This document shows, in pieces, positions 23,131 through 36,900 of a stretch of DNA of 64,000 nucleotides. The translations under genes were made by a program, and so were the position numbers. The stretch covers positions 24,395,213 to 24,459,212 of the forward strand of contig NC_090943.1 of the NCBI RefSeq assembly GCF_040807025.1. The letters run 5' to 3'. Within the stretch, counting starts at the first letter, position 1. Each line of letters opens with the position of its first letter. The stretch comes from Struthio camelus (lineage: Eukaryota > Chordata > Aves > Struthioniformes > Struthionidae). A model generated the notes under the pieces. The model did not search any database. It was not told where the DNA came from and saw only the letters and a list, made by a program, of their open reading frames with translations.

Positions 23131-26100
23131 CGCAGCCTGTTAGCTCAGCTGAACTGAGGTGCAGCAGCTTCTTAAACCACCTCGCAGCTACTCCTAATTG
23201 TGTGAGTTTTCCTTCCAGAGCATAGTTAGCTTTAAATCACAACTAATCTGTCTGACTTTGCCCTGAAATGGCACAAGACGTGGTGAGTGAGAGCTGAGAA
23301 GTGGCTGGAAGCAGAAGCAGAAAGCTGGTGCAACTATATGAAAAGGTTCAGCTTGTGCTACATGTCAAAAATGGATGGAAGTTCTATTTTCAGCCGGCAT
23401 AAAGTGAATGAACTCAGCATTAATGCTCAGCTACAAAGTCATGTAAACACGCAATCCGCTTACTGTCCTTGTGTTTGCTTGGGTTGCTGCTGTCGTGTGA
23501 CGCAATCCTGATGGCACGAACCAAACTCCCACGGCAGTTGTACCACGTGTATCTCGTTTCAGGAGTGAGCTGCATGCTGGATAATTCGCTGATGTTTTGC
23601 AATAATCTTTTCTTCATAATGTTTTATTTAAGGAATTGAATCAATAAACCTATTCCTGCAACATTGTCCAACCACCTGCTGCCTTCAGAGAGTGACTTTT
23701 GGGATCAATGGTCTGTAGAGTCAGTTCAAAGGACTTAGGTCCTCTGCCTTGCTGCTGGGAGATAATCGCTGATGCTGAGTCATTGGCTGGAAACTGAAGC
23801 ATCTCCGGAAGAGTGAATTCTATACACAACTATTTCAGATTCAATACTGCAATGCATGTTAAAATGCAGCATTTGCCTAACGTTTCTTCAATTTTTACTC
23901 AGACTTACAGCTGAGTGTTCAGTCACTCACTTAAAAACACATGCGAAGGACAAAACAAGATGTTTATTTTCAAAGTAGCAGACCGATTCAAAACTACAAT
24001 GAATAATTCAGCTAACATGATTAATAATTACTTTCTCTTAAAAATATAATGAGTACGTTTTTGATGGGCGGATTTACTGCACTGTACCTTGCAAACATTG
24101 CTTTTGAAAAGCACTTAAAAATACCTTGGCTAATCATATGGCAAAATAACTGTGTAACAAATGAAAGGGACAGGAGCCACGAGGGATTGTGGATCAGAGA
24201 CTTCAGTGAGATGGCTGTAATTAACAGCAAGAGAGTGAGAAAAAACATTTCCAGAGTCACGACTCCAAGGTTAAAACTCAAAGTGCTTATCACGGGAAAT
24301 TTAGAGTTGCAGATATGCAAGAGTTTAAGCTCCTAAAAATGATAAAAAGGTCAGGGCTGAGAGACAGACAAAGCCCCAAGCTCCAGCTGCAGTGGGGTTG
24401 GACGGGGGCTGCCCAAGGGGAGGCTGCAAAGAGGCTCTGGTGCTTTGAGGCATGGTCAGAGGCAGAAGACAGAAGCAGTACTTAGCTTAGGAGAGACTTC
24501 AGTGAAGGGGCCTTCCACTCAAAAATGGGGATGTACAGTGCTAGAAGTTTATAGCACTTGCTTTTCAGGCACATTCCTGTGTTTTAGTTCCTGATTACCT
24601 TATCATTTAGTTCTTCTGTGCAGTGACTTTTTAAGGTAGTAGTTTTTACTCATGCATTTTACTGTGAGGCTTGAAGTAAGGCCCCCACAGATGAGTACCT
24701 CCATTGCAGCTTTGCAGCATCATAATCTCTCCTAAGGTCTCTCCTTCTGAACCTAAAAGTCTTACCACGATTTTTGCACAGTAGAGTATATATATGTACG
24801 AGGAAGGAGGCGAAGGCTTGTCCTCGTATGCCTTACTGGTTGGTATTTATGCTACTGTGCTGGAGATGGGCTTGATCTGCCTCATGCTGAGAACAACTCA
24901 GACCTGAGTGCTAGACTAGTATATAAAATGCTGTTGCTACTGACTATGTTGTTTAAAGAAACAGAGGGAGCTAGTTTTCTGCACCCAAAGAAATGATCTG
25001 GGAGAGAGATTATTGGACTGTGAATCTCACATAAATTTCTAGTCTAGGGCCAAAGAGAGGAATAGATGTCTAAACCAGGAAGAAATACATTTCTATTTTT
25101 AACACTTTCTATTGACTATGGTAAGGTGCTCCTCATTCAGTGGTGAATCCTATTCCTTAATGTGCAGTTCTCCTTGTGCATTATGCGGGTGGCTACCTTG
25201 GCATTGGGAGTTTTACGGAGGAGCTGTGCTCCTAATATTATGTCTGGTGAACATCTCTGTATGTGGGGTCTGCAAACCCACAAACGTAGCAAGTATGGGA
25301 TTGGCATTGCTATCAGGTTCAACTTCAGTCTTTTCATTTCAGCTCCTTATAAAAGAGTGGTTAAGAAAGTGAGGTTGGTATGGAAACTGCCACTCACAAA
25401 AGAAAAATACTTTGTACAGCAAGTTCCCCCAGCAAGAAGCAAATGTGTTAGGAGAGTGAAAAAGAGGGAAAGCTGTCGATGTTTTTTTTTCCTCCTTTTT
25501 GTGGGCATGCCCTCTTCAGAACTGCACACGGTCTCTAGGTAGATGTTTCCATACAACCTACCTTTTGTATAGCATCAAGGGCTGTTTGAGCCACTCTAAA
25601 CTAAGATAAGAATAGATGGACATTGATGTGCTCCCCTGGTATGACACGTGTTCCACCCTCATGAAAGTTTTGAATTTTTGAATCTGCTGTTCTTTACAAG
25701 CATCTGCATGTGTTACTAGCTCTTCTGGCAGGATATAATGCCAGAAAAAGTGCAATCAGGAGAAGAAAGTATCAGGCAGATGGAAAAGGAGCAAAGGGGC
25801 CCCAGAGTGTAGAAAGGTGATAACTGAGTGGTAACGTTGGCAACATTAAAGCTGACTCTCTTTGATCATTAGAGGGACCAAGGTATGGTTATCTGCTATC
25901 ACTGAAGCAACAAGACTTCCAGAACTGAGAAGGGGATATTGTTCTCTAGGCTCTGTGGGATTTGCTATTATTTTGAACTTGCCCCAACTTCATCCATGGG
26001 AGTCATCCTTTCCCAGTCCGCAGCACCTAAAATACTCTCTGTGGTAACTCATTCCAAATACACTTCAAGTTGAGCCATATGATACCATCCTTGCCGTACA

Positions 26101-27639
26101 ACCTGTGGGCTGGTTTCAACATAACTGGCGGGATAGCAATATATCACAAGCTGTTCAGTTCTGCTTGAAAACAAAAAGTGTGAAAGTGGAACCGTACTCT
26201 TCATCCCAGTCTCACCTTTTGCTATTATCTCCTGCCAAATTCTGCTAGACCTTTTCATCTACACAAAGAGTTTAGGTTCCACACAGTATGAATACAGATG
26301 GTTACCCCACCACAAATGCTACTGCAGAAAGGAAGCCTGGATGCTTTTCCTTGGAGCCTTGGTCTGTAAATCCACAGTCCCCTATGTCCCTCCATGAGCA
26401 GCAGAAGTGTTGGCAGCGTGCAGAGGAGGTGGGGAACACTGGAGAAGCTGCTCTTACACTGAAGGGTGGTAGCAGCATTGGACACATCTGCTAAAGAGGT
26501 TGGCTATGTTTTTAAATATTGTACCGAAACAATCAGTCAGTAGAGATCTGGGCAAGGAGTAAATGGACTTCGAGAGGAGCAGGGCACTGTGAGGCCAGGA
26601 GCTGCCCAAGGTTGTCCTTTTCTGCCACAAGCATCAGCACTCCCAGCTGAGCTGCTACCTTTGGCTCCGCCTTTTGGAAAAGGAAATCCAAACCCCATGG
26701 ATGTGCCGGGGGAGATGAAGCAGCTTCCCAGCTCCCAGTGGCCTGGGATGCTGCAACTGTTTCTTCTCTAGTGACCAGGGATGGAGGGAAACCCTGGAGG
26801 AAGCAAAGAGCAGCACCTTCCCCAAGCTAATTCATCTCACATCACACCCAAAATTCGTTTCCAAGTTCCCCGGCTGAGCACCTCCTTTTTCCTTTCAACC
26901 TCTTGTCTGCACAGTTCCAGTATTTTGGCCCTCAGTCAACATCCTTCACCCTGCCACTGCAATCATTTGCTGCCACCCTAGAGCTCCTTTGGCCTCAGGC
27001 CGTTGCAGGCCTGTCTGCCTCCCTCTCACCCTCCCACACAGAGCCTCTGCCAGCCCCGAATCATCCCGGCTATTCTGCAGCCTGTGTGTGAACTGTCCGC
27101 CCTTATGCCACCTCATTCCCAGCTGGGATGGCATCTGCACATATTCAAGGAGAGGCTGAGGAAGGCTGGAAAAGGATAATTATGTAAAAGAAGTAGTTCC
27201 TGTGGTTGCAGAGTTTAGACACACTTCCAAAAGATAGGAACATTAATTGACCTCAGCATGCAATCAGGCTGGTTAGCACATCGCTTATCATAGCTAGGTT
27301 AGCGTATCACTTTTCATAGCAATCCCCTGGCTAAGTCTCTCTATCTTTTTCTTTACATCTAAAATTCAAGCTGCCCCTTAGTATAATTTTTGAAAGGACT
27401 GTCTGTACATACCATACTGACTAATTGTAGACTGAATATTAATATTGTAGACTGCATGATTTGAAAAGCCCATTTTGATGGCATGGTGTAGATAAATTTG
27501 GATTACATATGGCTCCTTATGTAAAAGAGACCTTCTTCTTTTAGTAACACATTGTCTGCTACATTTGCCTAGCACCCCCTACCATATGCTCTTTCAAACA
27601 AGCTGTTGCATTTCAAGAACTCTCCCTAGTAATTAGCAG
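23131..27639. other. Unique sequence, no gene seen
   Basis: Single-copy DNA. 24350-24480 is G-rich and 26580-27130 is C-rich with overlapping ORFs on both strands. The 126-codon ORF at 25162-25542 is among the longest non-LINE frames here, but it has no recognisable domain, no obvious splice context and a low-complexity F-rich stretch near its end. I regard it as chance. Confidence 0.5.
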
Positions 27640-28480
27640 GAAAAATATTGTATTTTTTTTCTGAATAAACTAAACGACCTAGCATCAATTAAGACCTTTT
27701 TTTTGCCTCTAGCTAGTTGTTCCTGTAAGCCATTGAATCACCTCCTTCACTTCAGTCCCTTACCTCCCAGCTGTCATTTCATCTTTTAGCACTAATGTAC
27801 CCAGTATTTACAAAGTAAATTTTTCCCAGCCATTTTTTCATCCTTTCTCACTTTGTCTCTAAGCTTCTTGAAATCCTTGGAATTAATTTGCTCTGAGATT
27901 TCATCTCAGTTTGTATCATCCCTTCAGTCTGTATGGGTCTTTCCTATCTTGTTTCCAAAAAACCTGTATCTGAACTAGTCTCAAAGCTGCTGTTTGCATC
28001 CCTTGGGATCTCTTTCTTTTTTCTGGACTGAGCAGTAGCTTTCTCCTTTAACTGCAGAAAGCCTTTGCCTCTGTGGCTTTCTACTCTTCTCACTCACTCC
28101 CTTCATACTCTATGAATACTCTGTGTTGCATGGGTTCCTCTTTCCCCTCTCTTCTGCTGTGGGATGCTAGACCTTCATTTCTTTTCCTTTCCCTCCTGCA
28201 CCTCCATTCTAGCCCAAGTCATTTGCTTAACAGGTTCAGTTATTGATGGCTATAGACACATCTAGATATGAATTTGTGTCTATAACTATGAGCCTCACAG
28301 CCAGCCCCTCGACTCTTTCTTCCTTCTTTCCAGTTCCTTTCCTTTAAGGTCTGTTCAATATCTTCTAGAAATTCAGAAGTTTTCTTAAAGCTACTCTTAA
28401 AGAGTGGTGGCAGATGAGGGCGTTGTCTGTCCCTGTCTAGTTGCCTCCTTTTTTTGGCAATTACAGGTTTATTTGACATC
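27640..28480. other. CT-rich strand-asymmetric tract
   Basis: Over about 840 bases the plus strand is strongly pyrimidine-biased (many CTTT, TCCC and TTCTTT strings), so the minus strand is purine-rich. The minus-strand ORF 28479-28240 (79 codons) encodes a highly charged K/R/E-rich peptide, as any GA-rich strand tends to. It lacks a recognisable domain. No known repeat family was recognised, and an old decayed transposon or an antisense transcript region is possible. Confidence 0.45.
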
Positions 28481-31400
28481 TACCCACCCAAAACTCAGAA
28501 AACAAGTTAACTATCCAAAGAAAAAAAATGAATGTTTTTCATCTGTTGATGCCTAGACTCCCCTTCTTCAAGGTTCCCCACTAATTTTGTGTTCTACTGC
28601 TTTTAAATGACTTTCTGTCACCATCGTGTAGGAGTGTCTTTCATAAAAACTCATATCAAAATTCCCAATAAACTTAGGCTCCTCTGCAACCAAAATTTTG
28701 CTTAGGATTTGTTTAATTTGTGTTTTTTTGAAATGGGGCTTGAAAATGAAAGGATTATTTGAATGGAAAATGTCCTCTTTGGCAAAAAAGACTTTCTTAG
28801 GACAATATTATAGAGTTGGCAGCTCCAAAATTTGATCCTCCTGACTGAGCATGCAAAGCAATCTTGAGCTTATCACTTCTTAATGAAGTAAAGCTGTTGT
28901 GGTGGGTCATAGACTGATATTTTGTTAATATGGGGAGATGCCCCATAAAGTCTTTAAAAATTAGTCTTAAAATGGCTTTGGAAGCCAGTAAGGTTATGAA
29001 CTTTGGCCCTGTGAGTTGAGATAAAGGGAGGTCCTCTTTGTTTGTGAGGAGTGAGACTGTATGCCATCTTTATGTTCAGCTTTAGATGTTGTAATTCCAT
29101 GCAAAGGTTTATTAACTATTTGGCCAGGTCTTCAGTTTGGAGAGGGGACAAGTTTTCCTGGAAAGCTGCATGTTGAAAAAAGGCATTCTGAAAACTATTC
29201 CTGGTTGCCTTCCTGTCTAAGCTTCAGAGTTTAACTGCTGAAGACTGAATACTACGGAAGACAAAAATAGTATCTGAGAAACACTTTGACTAGATGGTTC
29301 TTTTTGGACCAGCACAAGTCAAGCAACACTAAGCCAGAGGTAATCTTCTGTAGGCATTTGGATATCTTACAAATGGTAGTGGTTTCCTCAGCTGAGGATG
29401 AGAGTTTTTGTATTCTTATTTCAAGAAAGCTTTCCTTCAGTCTTGGCAACCAGTCTGCATGCCCTACATATCCAGATGATTACGGGGTATCCCGTCATGA
29501 GATATCTCTATTTTTCATAATATCTCCTTCAAGTTGGAAAATCCCTCTCACCTTTAGCCTGAATCACAATATAGTTTTGGCATGCAGCGACTTTGTTCAA
29601 TTTATAAAAATAGTCAGGTATCTGGATCAAATACAGTAGCATTTATACTCCACCTCACAGGGAAAAGTTCGGCCAACACATTAATGTATCAAGTGATGAT
29701 TTGACTCCCCTCGGGAGTCCTAAGTGATGGATTTGCTTCTTCTAAAACAGCAGCTGTTTCAGATACGTATTGCCAATTAGAAAATCATTTTCCCATACAT
29801 TGAGTCTGTAGAACATATGGTGTATTGAGGTCCCCATAATCACATTCATGTGCACCCTCACCACTGATTGCTCCCTAGGGAACCTAAAACTCTGCTAGGT
29901 ACAGTGCATAGTCCCTGATATAGACTCATATTCAGTCCAGTCATCAGTACTGCAGGAATACCTCACTGGCACTGCCTCTAGATACCTCTCCGAAATTGCC
30001 TTCCTCTTGCAACATGGTAATAATCAGACAAAAGTTCAAAAACATCAATTGTATTTAATTTTGTCTTAAAGCTTTATTTCACAAGCTGTTCATGGCTTTT
30101 TGCTCCCTGTGTTTTCCAGTTCTAAACTCCAGAGGAACAGATTTTTCCTTGAACTTTGTTGCTAGGGAAAAGCACTGCTGCAGAACTGGTACTTTACCCT
30201 GCATTAAGGAGAGTGGTAAAGAAGGTATCTGAAATTTCAAGGCCTCCTATAGGCCTGAAATGGAAATGTTTGGTGGTTATATTTCACAATGGCATCTTGT
30301 ATTTGTACTGTCTGGCTTAGAGGGATTCCTAGAAAAAAGTGCCAGATAACAGTAACATTGCACCATAACATGCTAAAAACAGAGTAAGAGGAAAATCTTA
30401 ATCATACACTATGGGGAGATGTGAGAGAGAGCTCTAGGAGAATCTTCTTTTACCCAAGCCAGGAGAAGAAGAGATCTCTTCCACTCTTTGTTCAGAAGTG
30501 ATAGTTGTGCTCTTCTTATTCATTCTTGTGTAAAACTGAAAGGCTGATAAAAGCGAGCTGAGGACGAGGAACGCTGCTCTCCTCTGCTGACTCGGATGAG
30601 CCTCTGGACAAGTTTGCGGTGCACCTGGAGCGTGGCAGCACCTGAGCGAGGCCGGCCAGCAGACTCATCTGTCGCCCGTCGTGTTTTGAGATAGATATTT
30701 TGTTATGTGGCTCAAAACAAGTCTCTGCTCTAAGCATACCTGTCTGCTGTCTGCTTTAATCTCTGCTCTCAGATGCCATCTTTCTCTTTTGTAGCCTGGA
30801 GAAGGATGGCAAACTGTGTCATTTCCAGAGGAGCTAGTGTTAACAGTGCAAGGAGCTGCTTCTTTCTCTTCGGATGCGATGATAGGAAATAAAAGCTGTG
30901 TTTCCAGCTATCACAGGGTTTTCTTTTTTTCATGACTCATGTGTTATTTAATGTTCTTAAATGTTCAGTTCAGAATATCATCACAAGAAAAAGTTACATT
31001 GTCTTTTCAGTTATAATTGATATAATTGCATAGAAAATCTTAGAAAAGGAATTTTCAAACTAAATTTTAAAAAGCCTAGAAAGTATTTTGGAGTGCATTT
31101 GATTTTGAGTATTTTGGCCTCCTAATGACATTTATGGCATTCACAGGTAAGCACAGGACCTGCCAAAGGAGAGAAATTTAAGTTCTTATATGGAAGAAGC
31201 AAAGTCAGTGAAAGTTCTGTGATTCTAGCTGTAGCTTCTCATCTGCTATTTCACTGTGGAAATGAGAACTCTCTTTTCACTAACTCTTTTCACTAACCAG
31301 AACTAGTATTTTTTGGAGTTATGTGGACTTGACTTTTTTCAAGTTGAACTATAAAATAGTTAGTTCTAATTTTGTCTGTGAGTATTTGATTGCAACAGAT

Positions 31401-32872
31401 GTATATCTGTTGCATATGTATCAGTCATTCAGACTAGTAAAGACTAGAGGGAAAGATATATTAAGAGTAGCTGCTTATTGTGCAGTTTACACGCAGAACT
31501 TTTACGGTTACTGCTACAATAAATATATAGGTGAAGCAGGGGCACCTTCTTACTTTTTTCATCCTTGGAGGGAAAATTTCAAAAAAGTGTGAACTACTCA
31601 CGAAAAGCAGTCATATACAACATCTGTTCACTGAAGTGGGAACCACTATATTTTACTGGATAGAAAGGAAACTCCTTTCTCTAGTCTTCTCTTAAGGGAT
31701 GAGTTGATGATTTTTTTTTTTCTATCTTACATTATCTAAATATTTCAAAATTACTTTTAAATCTGGGATGTGATATGAAGGTCTGAGAGTTCCTGTCTTT
31801 GACAGAAACGTGTTTAAAAGACTACTGGCTATATTCTGGTATGTGAAATCTCACATATACACATTTTGATACTGTTCTACTCACAAATCATTTTTATCTT
31901 GAGCACGCTGAATTTGAATAGGTGCAACTAAAAAGATATGTTTACAGCATCCTGACTCTTTCTGCTCTAACCCATATCTTCACCCTTTCGTTAATCTTAG
32001 AATACAAACTCTGAAGCCTAGCAATATTCTTAGTATATGTATAGCTCATTGGGGCACCAGTCCAGATTGCTACACTGCAAATTACTATTCATAAATCTTT
32101 GCAAAAACTCAAAGAATTTAATTGCATTGGAATAATGGCTCTACTATAATGATACTGCACAAGGGGTGAAATTGCATTGCAAGACTGGCAACTGTTTGCT
32201 GTTAATTTTGATAGATTAATTGGATAGTGCATTTGAGACATGATTACCTGGAAAATTTTTCTTCCCAAGTGAACTCAACAGCAGGAAACTTTGATTGGCA
32301 GTGGTTACTCTGTAGATCTTTGAAGAAAATAGTTATTAAAAATATTTTGATAAAAATTTATAAAATATGATCATCATTAAAAATTCAGCAAGTGCAATAT
32401 TTTAAAACTTGTTTGAGATGTATAATGTTAATGCCCTTAAATCAAATCTTATCATATGGTATTCTTGATACAGAGGTTCCCTCTGGCCTTTCATGACCCA
32501 TATTACCCCACTGGAGGCATATAAGCCCTATGGAATTTTTAAGTTTTTTTGCTAGTGGTTAGAATAGCCACAATCTGAATAAAAGTTTCTACAGTAGCAA
32601 CTGATCTACAGAGAACTGCATGAATGAAAATGAACGCAGAACATAGGAAAAAGCAAAAAAAAAAAAAGACTGAAAGGGAACATGTAGTGGTACAATTGTA
32701 CGGTACTGAGTCAGTGCATCTGGGAGTTTGAGCTGCCATTCAGACTAATTGGTGATACGCTCTCAGATAGAATGATGTGTTTGGAAACAATTAAACGTGA
32801 TTGCAAATCACAGCACCCGCAATGTCTAACAAGTACCAACAATGCCTACAAGAGCCATTGCTTTTGGTCTGT
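28481..32872. other. Unique sequence, no gene seen
   Basis: AT-rich single-copy DNA. A perfect 7-base hairpin GACTCCC-CTC-GGGAGTC lies at 29703-29719. The 117-codon ORF at 29286-29639 has no recognisable domain, and a minus-strand ORF overlaps it. A T-run (31711-31721) and an A-run (about 32656-32667) are the only simple repeats of note. Confidence 0.5.
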
Positions 32873-33985
32873 CACAGAATCACAGAATCACGGAATGGCT
32901 GAGGTTGGAAGGGACCTCTGGAGACCATCTAGTCCAACCTCCCTGCTCAAGCAAGGTCCTCTAGAGCATGTTGCCCAGAATTATGTCCAGATGGCTTTTG
33001 AATATCTCCAGGGAAAGAAACTCCACAACCTCTCTAGGCAACCTGTTCCAGGGCTCAGTCACCCTCACAGGAAAGAAGTTTTCCCTCATGTTCAGACAGA
33101 ACTTCCTGTGTTTCAGTTTCTGCCCATTGCCTCGCCTCTCATCTATCGCTGGGCACCACGGAGAAGAGTCTGGCCCCAGCCTCTTGGCATCCTCCCTTCA
33201 GATACTTCTACACAGTGATCAGATCCTCCCTCTCCAGGCTGAACAGGCCCAGCTCTCTCAGCCTTTCCTCATAGGAGAGATGCTCCAGCTCCAGGCCCTT
33301 CATCATCTTAGGAGCCCTTCGCTGGACTCTCTCCAGTAGGGCCATGTCTCTCTTGTACTGGGGAGTCCAGAATTGGACACAGTACTCCAGGGGAGGCCTC
33401 CCCAGGGCTGAGGAGAGGGGGACGACCACCTGCTGGCAACACTCTGCCTAATGCAACCCAGGAGACCCTTGGCCTTCTTGGCCACAAGGGCACATTAGAC
33501 AACTTGTTGTCCACCACGACTCCCAGGTCCTTCTTTCCAAAGCTGCTTTCCAGCAGGTCAACCCCCAGCCTGTACTGCTGCATGGGATTATTTCTCCCTA
33601 GGTGCAGGACCCTGCACTTGCCTTTGTTGAACTTCAGGAGGTTCCTCTCTGCCCATCTCTCCAGCCTGTCCAGGTCCCTCTGAATGGCAGCACAGTCTTC
33701 TGGTGTGTCAGCCACTCCTCCCAGTTTAGTATCATCAGCAAACTTGCTGAGGGTGCACTCTGTCCCTTCATCTAGGTCATTGATGAGTAAGTTGAACAAG
33801 ACTGGATCCAGGACTGACCCCTGGGGGACACCGCTAGCTACAGGCCTCCAACTAGACTCCGCACCACTGACCACAACCCTCTGAGCCTTGCCATCCAGCC
33901 AGTTCTCAAACCACCTCACCGTCCACTCATCCAGCCTGCACTTCCTGAGCTTGCCAATGAGGATGTTACAAGAGAGTGTCAAAGC
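32873..33985 (-). mobile_element. CR1 LINE, 5'-truncated, avian type
   Basis: Antisense copy. The 3' end lies at the left, with three terminal octamers: CACAGAAT at 32873-32880 and 32881-32888, and CACGGAAT at 32889-32896. The 3' UTR and ORF2 C-terminal region occupy 32897-33430 and the RT region 33430-33985. The 5' truncation falls just downstream of the catalytic residue of motif A (the sequence begins at the TTTGACACTCT equivalent), within a few tens of bases of the corresponding region in the copy at 412-1612. High similarity to that copy, and a well-kept tail, place both among the younger insertions of the window. Confidence 0.97.
33308..33982 (-). pseudogene. CR1 ORF2 RT remnant, frameshifted
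   Basis: On the minus strand an open frame starts at 33982. It keeps VRWFENW (residues 22-28), PQG of motif B (53-55), FADD of motif C (81-84) and the [15 protein letters not shown] block. The frame then shifts near 33495-33500. Relative to the sibling at 0.4 kb, a 13-base segment after the VDNKL codons is replaced by 3 bases (net loss 10), so residues after about 160 are out of frame and proline/arginine-rich. A second deletion of about 10 bases near 33420 removes part of the WREV region, and the true frame resumes in the ORF at 33429-33208. Catalytic residues survive better than in the sibling, but the protein is broken. Confidence 0.93.
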
Positions 33986-36900
33986 AATATTAGACTTAGC
34001 AAGAGCAGCATCTCAAGCTAACCTATTGCAGAATATGCAATTACACATTAGAACTAGAGATATGGCTATACAGGATTGGACTAGTAAGTTATAAAGCCAA
34101 ATTCTTTGATTTCTGAGAATTGCTTCCTGCGGCCAGTGAAGTGTCACATGGGAGTAGCTTATTGTCCAAAGAAGCAAGAAGTAATGAGTTTAATGTAGCA
34201 TGAGAAGCTCAGGTCAGAAAGTAGGCAAAATGTCATCCAGGCAATGCCACAGCGAGGCAGCTCTGTCACAGGATGCACGGCCTGGTAGGCTGGCAGCTCT
34301 GCATTTCTGAGCCCAGGCCACAAAACAGCTACTAGGAGCAGTAAAAGCGGAGCAGATCCTGCTGTGGGGAGTAAGGCAGGTTCTAGATGATATCTTATGA
34401 GTGTTACTTGCCCTATTTTTCCAGAACTACAGAATATTTTTATATCTTTCTCCTTTGTTCTACATTTTGTTTCTGTTTTGTCTGTACTTCTCAGCCAGCT
34501 ACTTCACTTATGCTTAAGCAGGGTCCTGTGGGAATCCTTATAGTTATTCAGTCCAGTCAGCATGAATTGGATTATAGAACTGGGATGCAGCCTTTAATAT
34601 TGCAAAATGAAGCAAAAAGTACAAAAGCAGACCAGCACACTAACATGATTTTCTTTGCAGAATGAAGCCTCTAGCCCTCAGGAAATTGTTCTCTTCCATC
34701 TCAGAATCTGTCAGAGTTATCATACCTTATAGATAATTAATAATATGCTGTTATATGTAGTGAGAAAAGCTGGCAGGAGTTGATGTAATCTGATATAATG
34801 CAAGCTTGTCTTAGAAATATTCCTGAAAGGCACAATATGAAGGTATCGTACTTGCATAGAAAAACAGCCAGAAATACACTCTACAGCAATACGGCAGCTG
34901 ATGATCTGCCTGCCCCAGCTGTTTAGCTGCTATTTTGCTAACCAGGTATCTGCTAACCTCACTTTCCAGTCAGGATTTTATTAAAAATGTAAGAAGCTTA
35001 AGGTAAAGGAGAAATATGTATGCAGATGTTTTAAACAGTAGTGAAAAGATTACTGAATTCTGGCTCTGTTCACTAAATCACTAGTTTTGATTTACTTAAA
35101 GGGCAGCGGAAGAGCAGATGACCAGGAGTAAAGTCACTAGAAAAGCAAAGCTACCTGTGTTTTATATTGCCATCACGACTTCAGGAACTACTTGCACAGG
35201 TCTTTGCAAATGGAGATAAAGTGTAGATCTCGATTTCAAATATATGCAAGCCATTAACATTAAATAATGGATTGTCCAGTATTTTGTCTAGATTTGTTAC
35301 AGATCTGTTTACACCTTTACCTAAGATCTATGGGCTGGAATGGTTAAGGAAAATAGGAAATACTAATTTAGCTGCAGACTTCCTCTGTGGTCTTGGCCTT
35401 ATAAGCAGTCCTATATTCTGTCTCTGCATGAATAAAACAGTACTTTTTTCTGAAACCTACAGATGTGCTGTGAGGATAAAATCTGCCTGTAGGATTTTGA
35501 GGGCCTCAGTAAGTCTGGGCACTTTGATGTTCTGACTGAAAAAATCAAGACACTCTCCTTCTCCTTTTGTACCAGCCTGAAACAAGAAACACCTCAAACA
35601 CTGAAGAACGATGAACTGATCTAGCCCAAAATAACCAATTACTAGTGCCTAGGATGCTAAGTAAGGCAGTGAGAAACACAGGCTGAAATCCTCCACGTAC
35701 TTTAGTTAGAGCCGGGCAGTGAACTTTGGATTTTATGCCTTGGATCACTAGCCTTGCTCTGTACCAATTCAGGGGAAGAAAAGCTTCCTTTCTAATTAGA
35801 AATTCTGTCTAAAACTTGAAAAATCTCCCTCAATGAAACTATATGCCTTCCCTCTAAATGTTAGTTTTGACAAATAAGAGTTTTCAGGCCAAAATCGGTG
35901 GCTGAAATATCCCGGTCAGCTCTAGCGCTCCGACCACCGGCGATGGAGCAGCTTCCTGTAGGGGCGTGCTCAGAGCCTACATGAGGACCCCCACCTGCCA
36001 GCAGCAATGACTTCACAAGAGGTTTGCTTTCTCATTTGTGTTGTGCCCTTGAAAGCAATGCAAAAAACCTAAAGTGTAGAGAAGAGATGTAGCCAAACGA
36101 CAAGAGGAATGTCCAGATCAGAGTGACCGACATGTGCCTTGTCCTAATGCAAAGAGGGAGGTAGTCCTACTGCCAAGGCTCAGGTGTGACCTGTGCATGG
36201 CCCCCCACTTTCTCCTCACCAGCACATTGCCCTTCACGGATGCCAGGGCCCCGCGCGGCGCCGAGCAGCCTTCAACACCCGCAGGCTGGCGGAAACACAG
36301 GACTCTTGTCACACAGCGGGTCAGTGGGTATCCTGACAATGCTCTTCCCTAGTCTTTTCAGTCTTCTGGTGTAGGTGCTTATTTCTGAATTATTTCCAGA
36401 TATAAGCCACCAGGTAGCTAGTTTATTTTTATGTGCTCTACTGGCTTTTTCCCTGAAAACAAAGACGTTAACCAGTAATCCTGTGTCTGTTTCCAAGAGA
36501 TGCTGAGCCAAGAGTACCTTATACGCTTTCTAATGTCACACTCGAGTGAGAGTCTATCGCCATTTAAGTTATACTAATAGGATCTTGAGAATGAAATCGC
36601 TTCTTTTTGATCATACACTGCTCCTCTCTGTGCATATCCAAAGGTAGTCTATAGAGGCTGTGATGAGCCTTCAGCTCTCTTGGTACTACTGTGATGAGTG
36701 CATAGCCTAAATGTCTGGATTAATAAAATGAAAAGTTAACAAACTGCTAAGGTAAGATCAGTCCTGAAATCACAGCACGGTAGCCATGGCAATGGGCAAT
36801 TCAGCTTCTAATATACACTACAAGGAAAATGGTATTTTGTCTTCATTTTGTCACCCAGTGACTTTTGTCTTAGACTAAGGTTGTCACTTTCCTTTGCCAT

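Noticed and set aside
25162..25542. 126-codon ORF, one of the longest outside LINEs
   Set aside because: No recognisable domain, low-complexity F-rich stretch near its end, and ORFs overlap it in other frames. This length is expected by chance in 64 kb.
29286..29639. 117-codon plus-strand ORF
   Set aside because: No domain. A minus-strand ORF overlaps it (29449-29252), and composition is like the flanks.
31215..31231. GTTCTGTGATTCTAGCT resembling a CR1 terminal octamer pair
   Set aside because: The sequence upstream has no CR1 tail features, so a chance match is more likely.
32772..33339. 148- and 123-codon plus-strand ORFs
   Set aside because: They lie antisense to the CR1 3' UTR and ORF2 end, and are shadows of the repeat.
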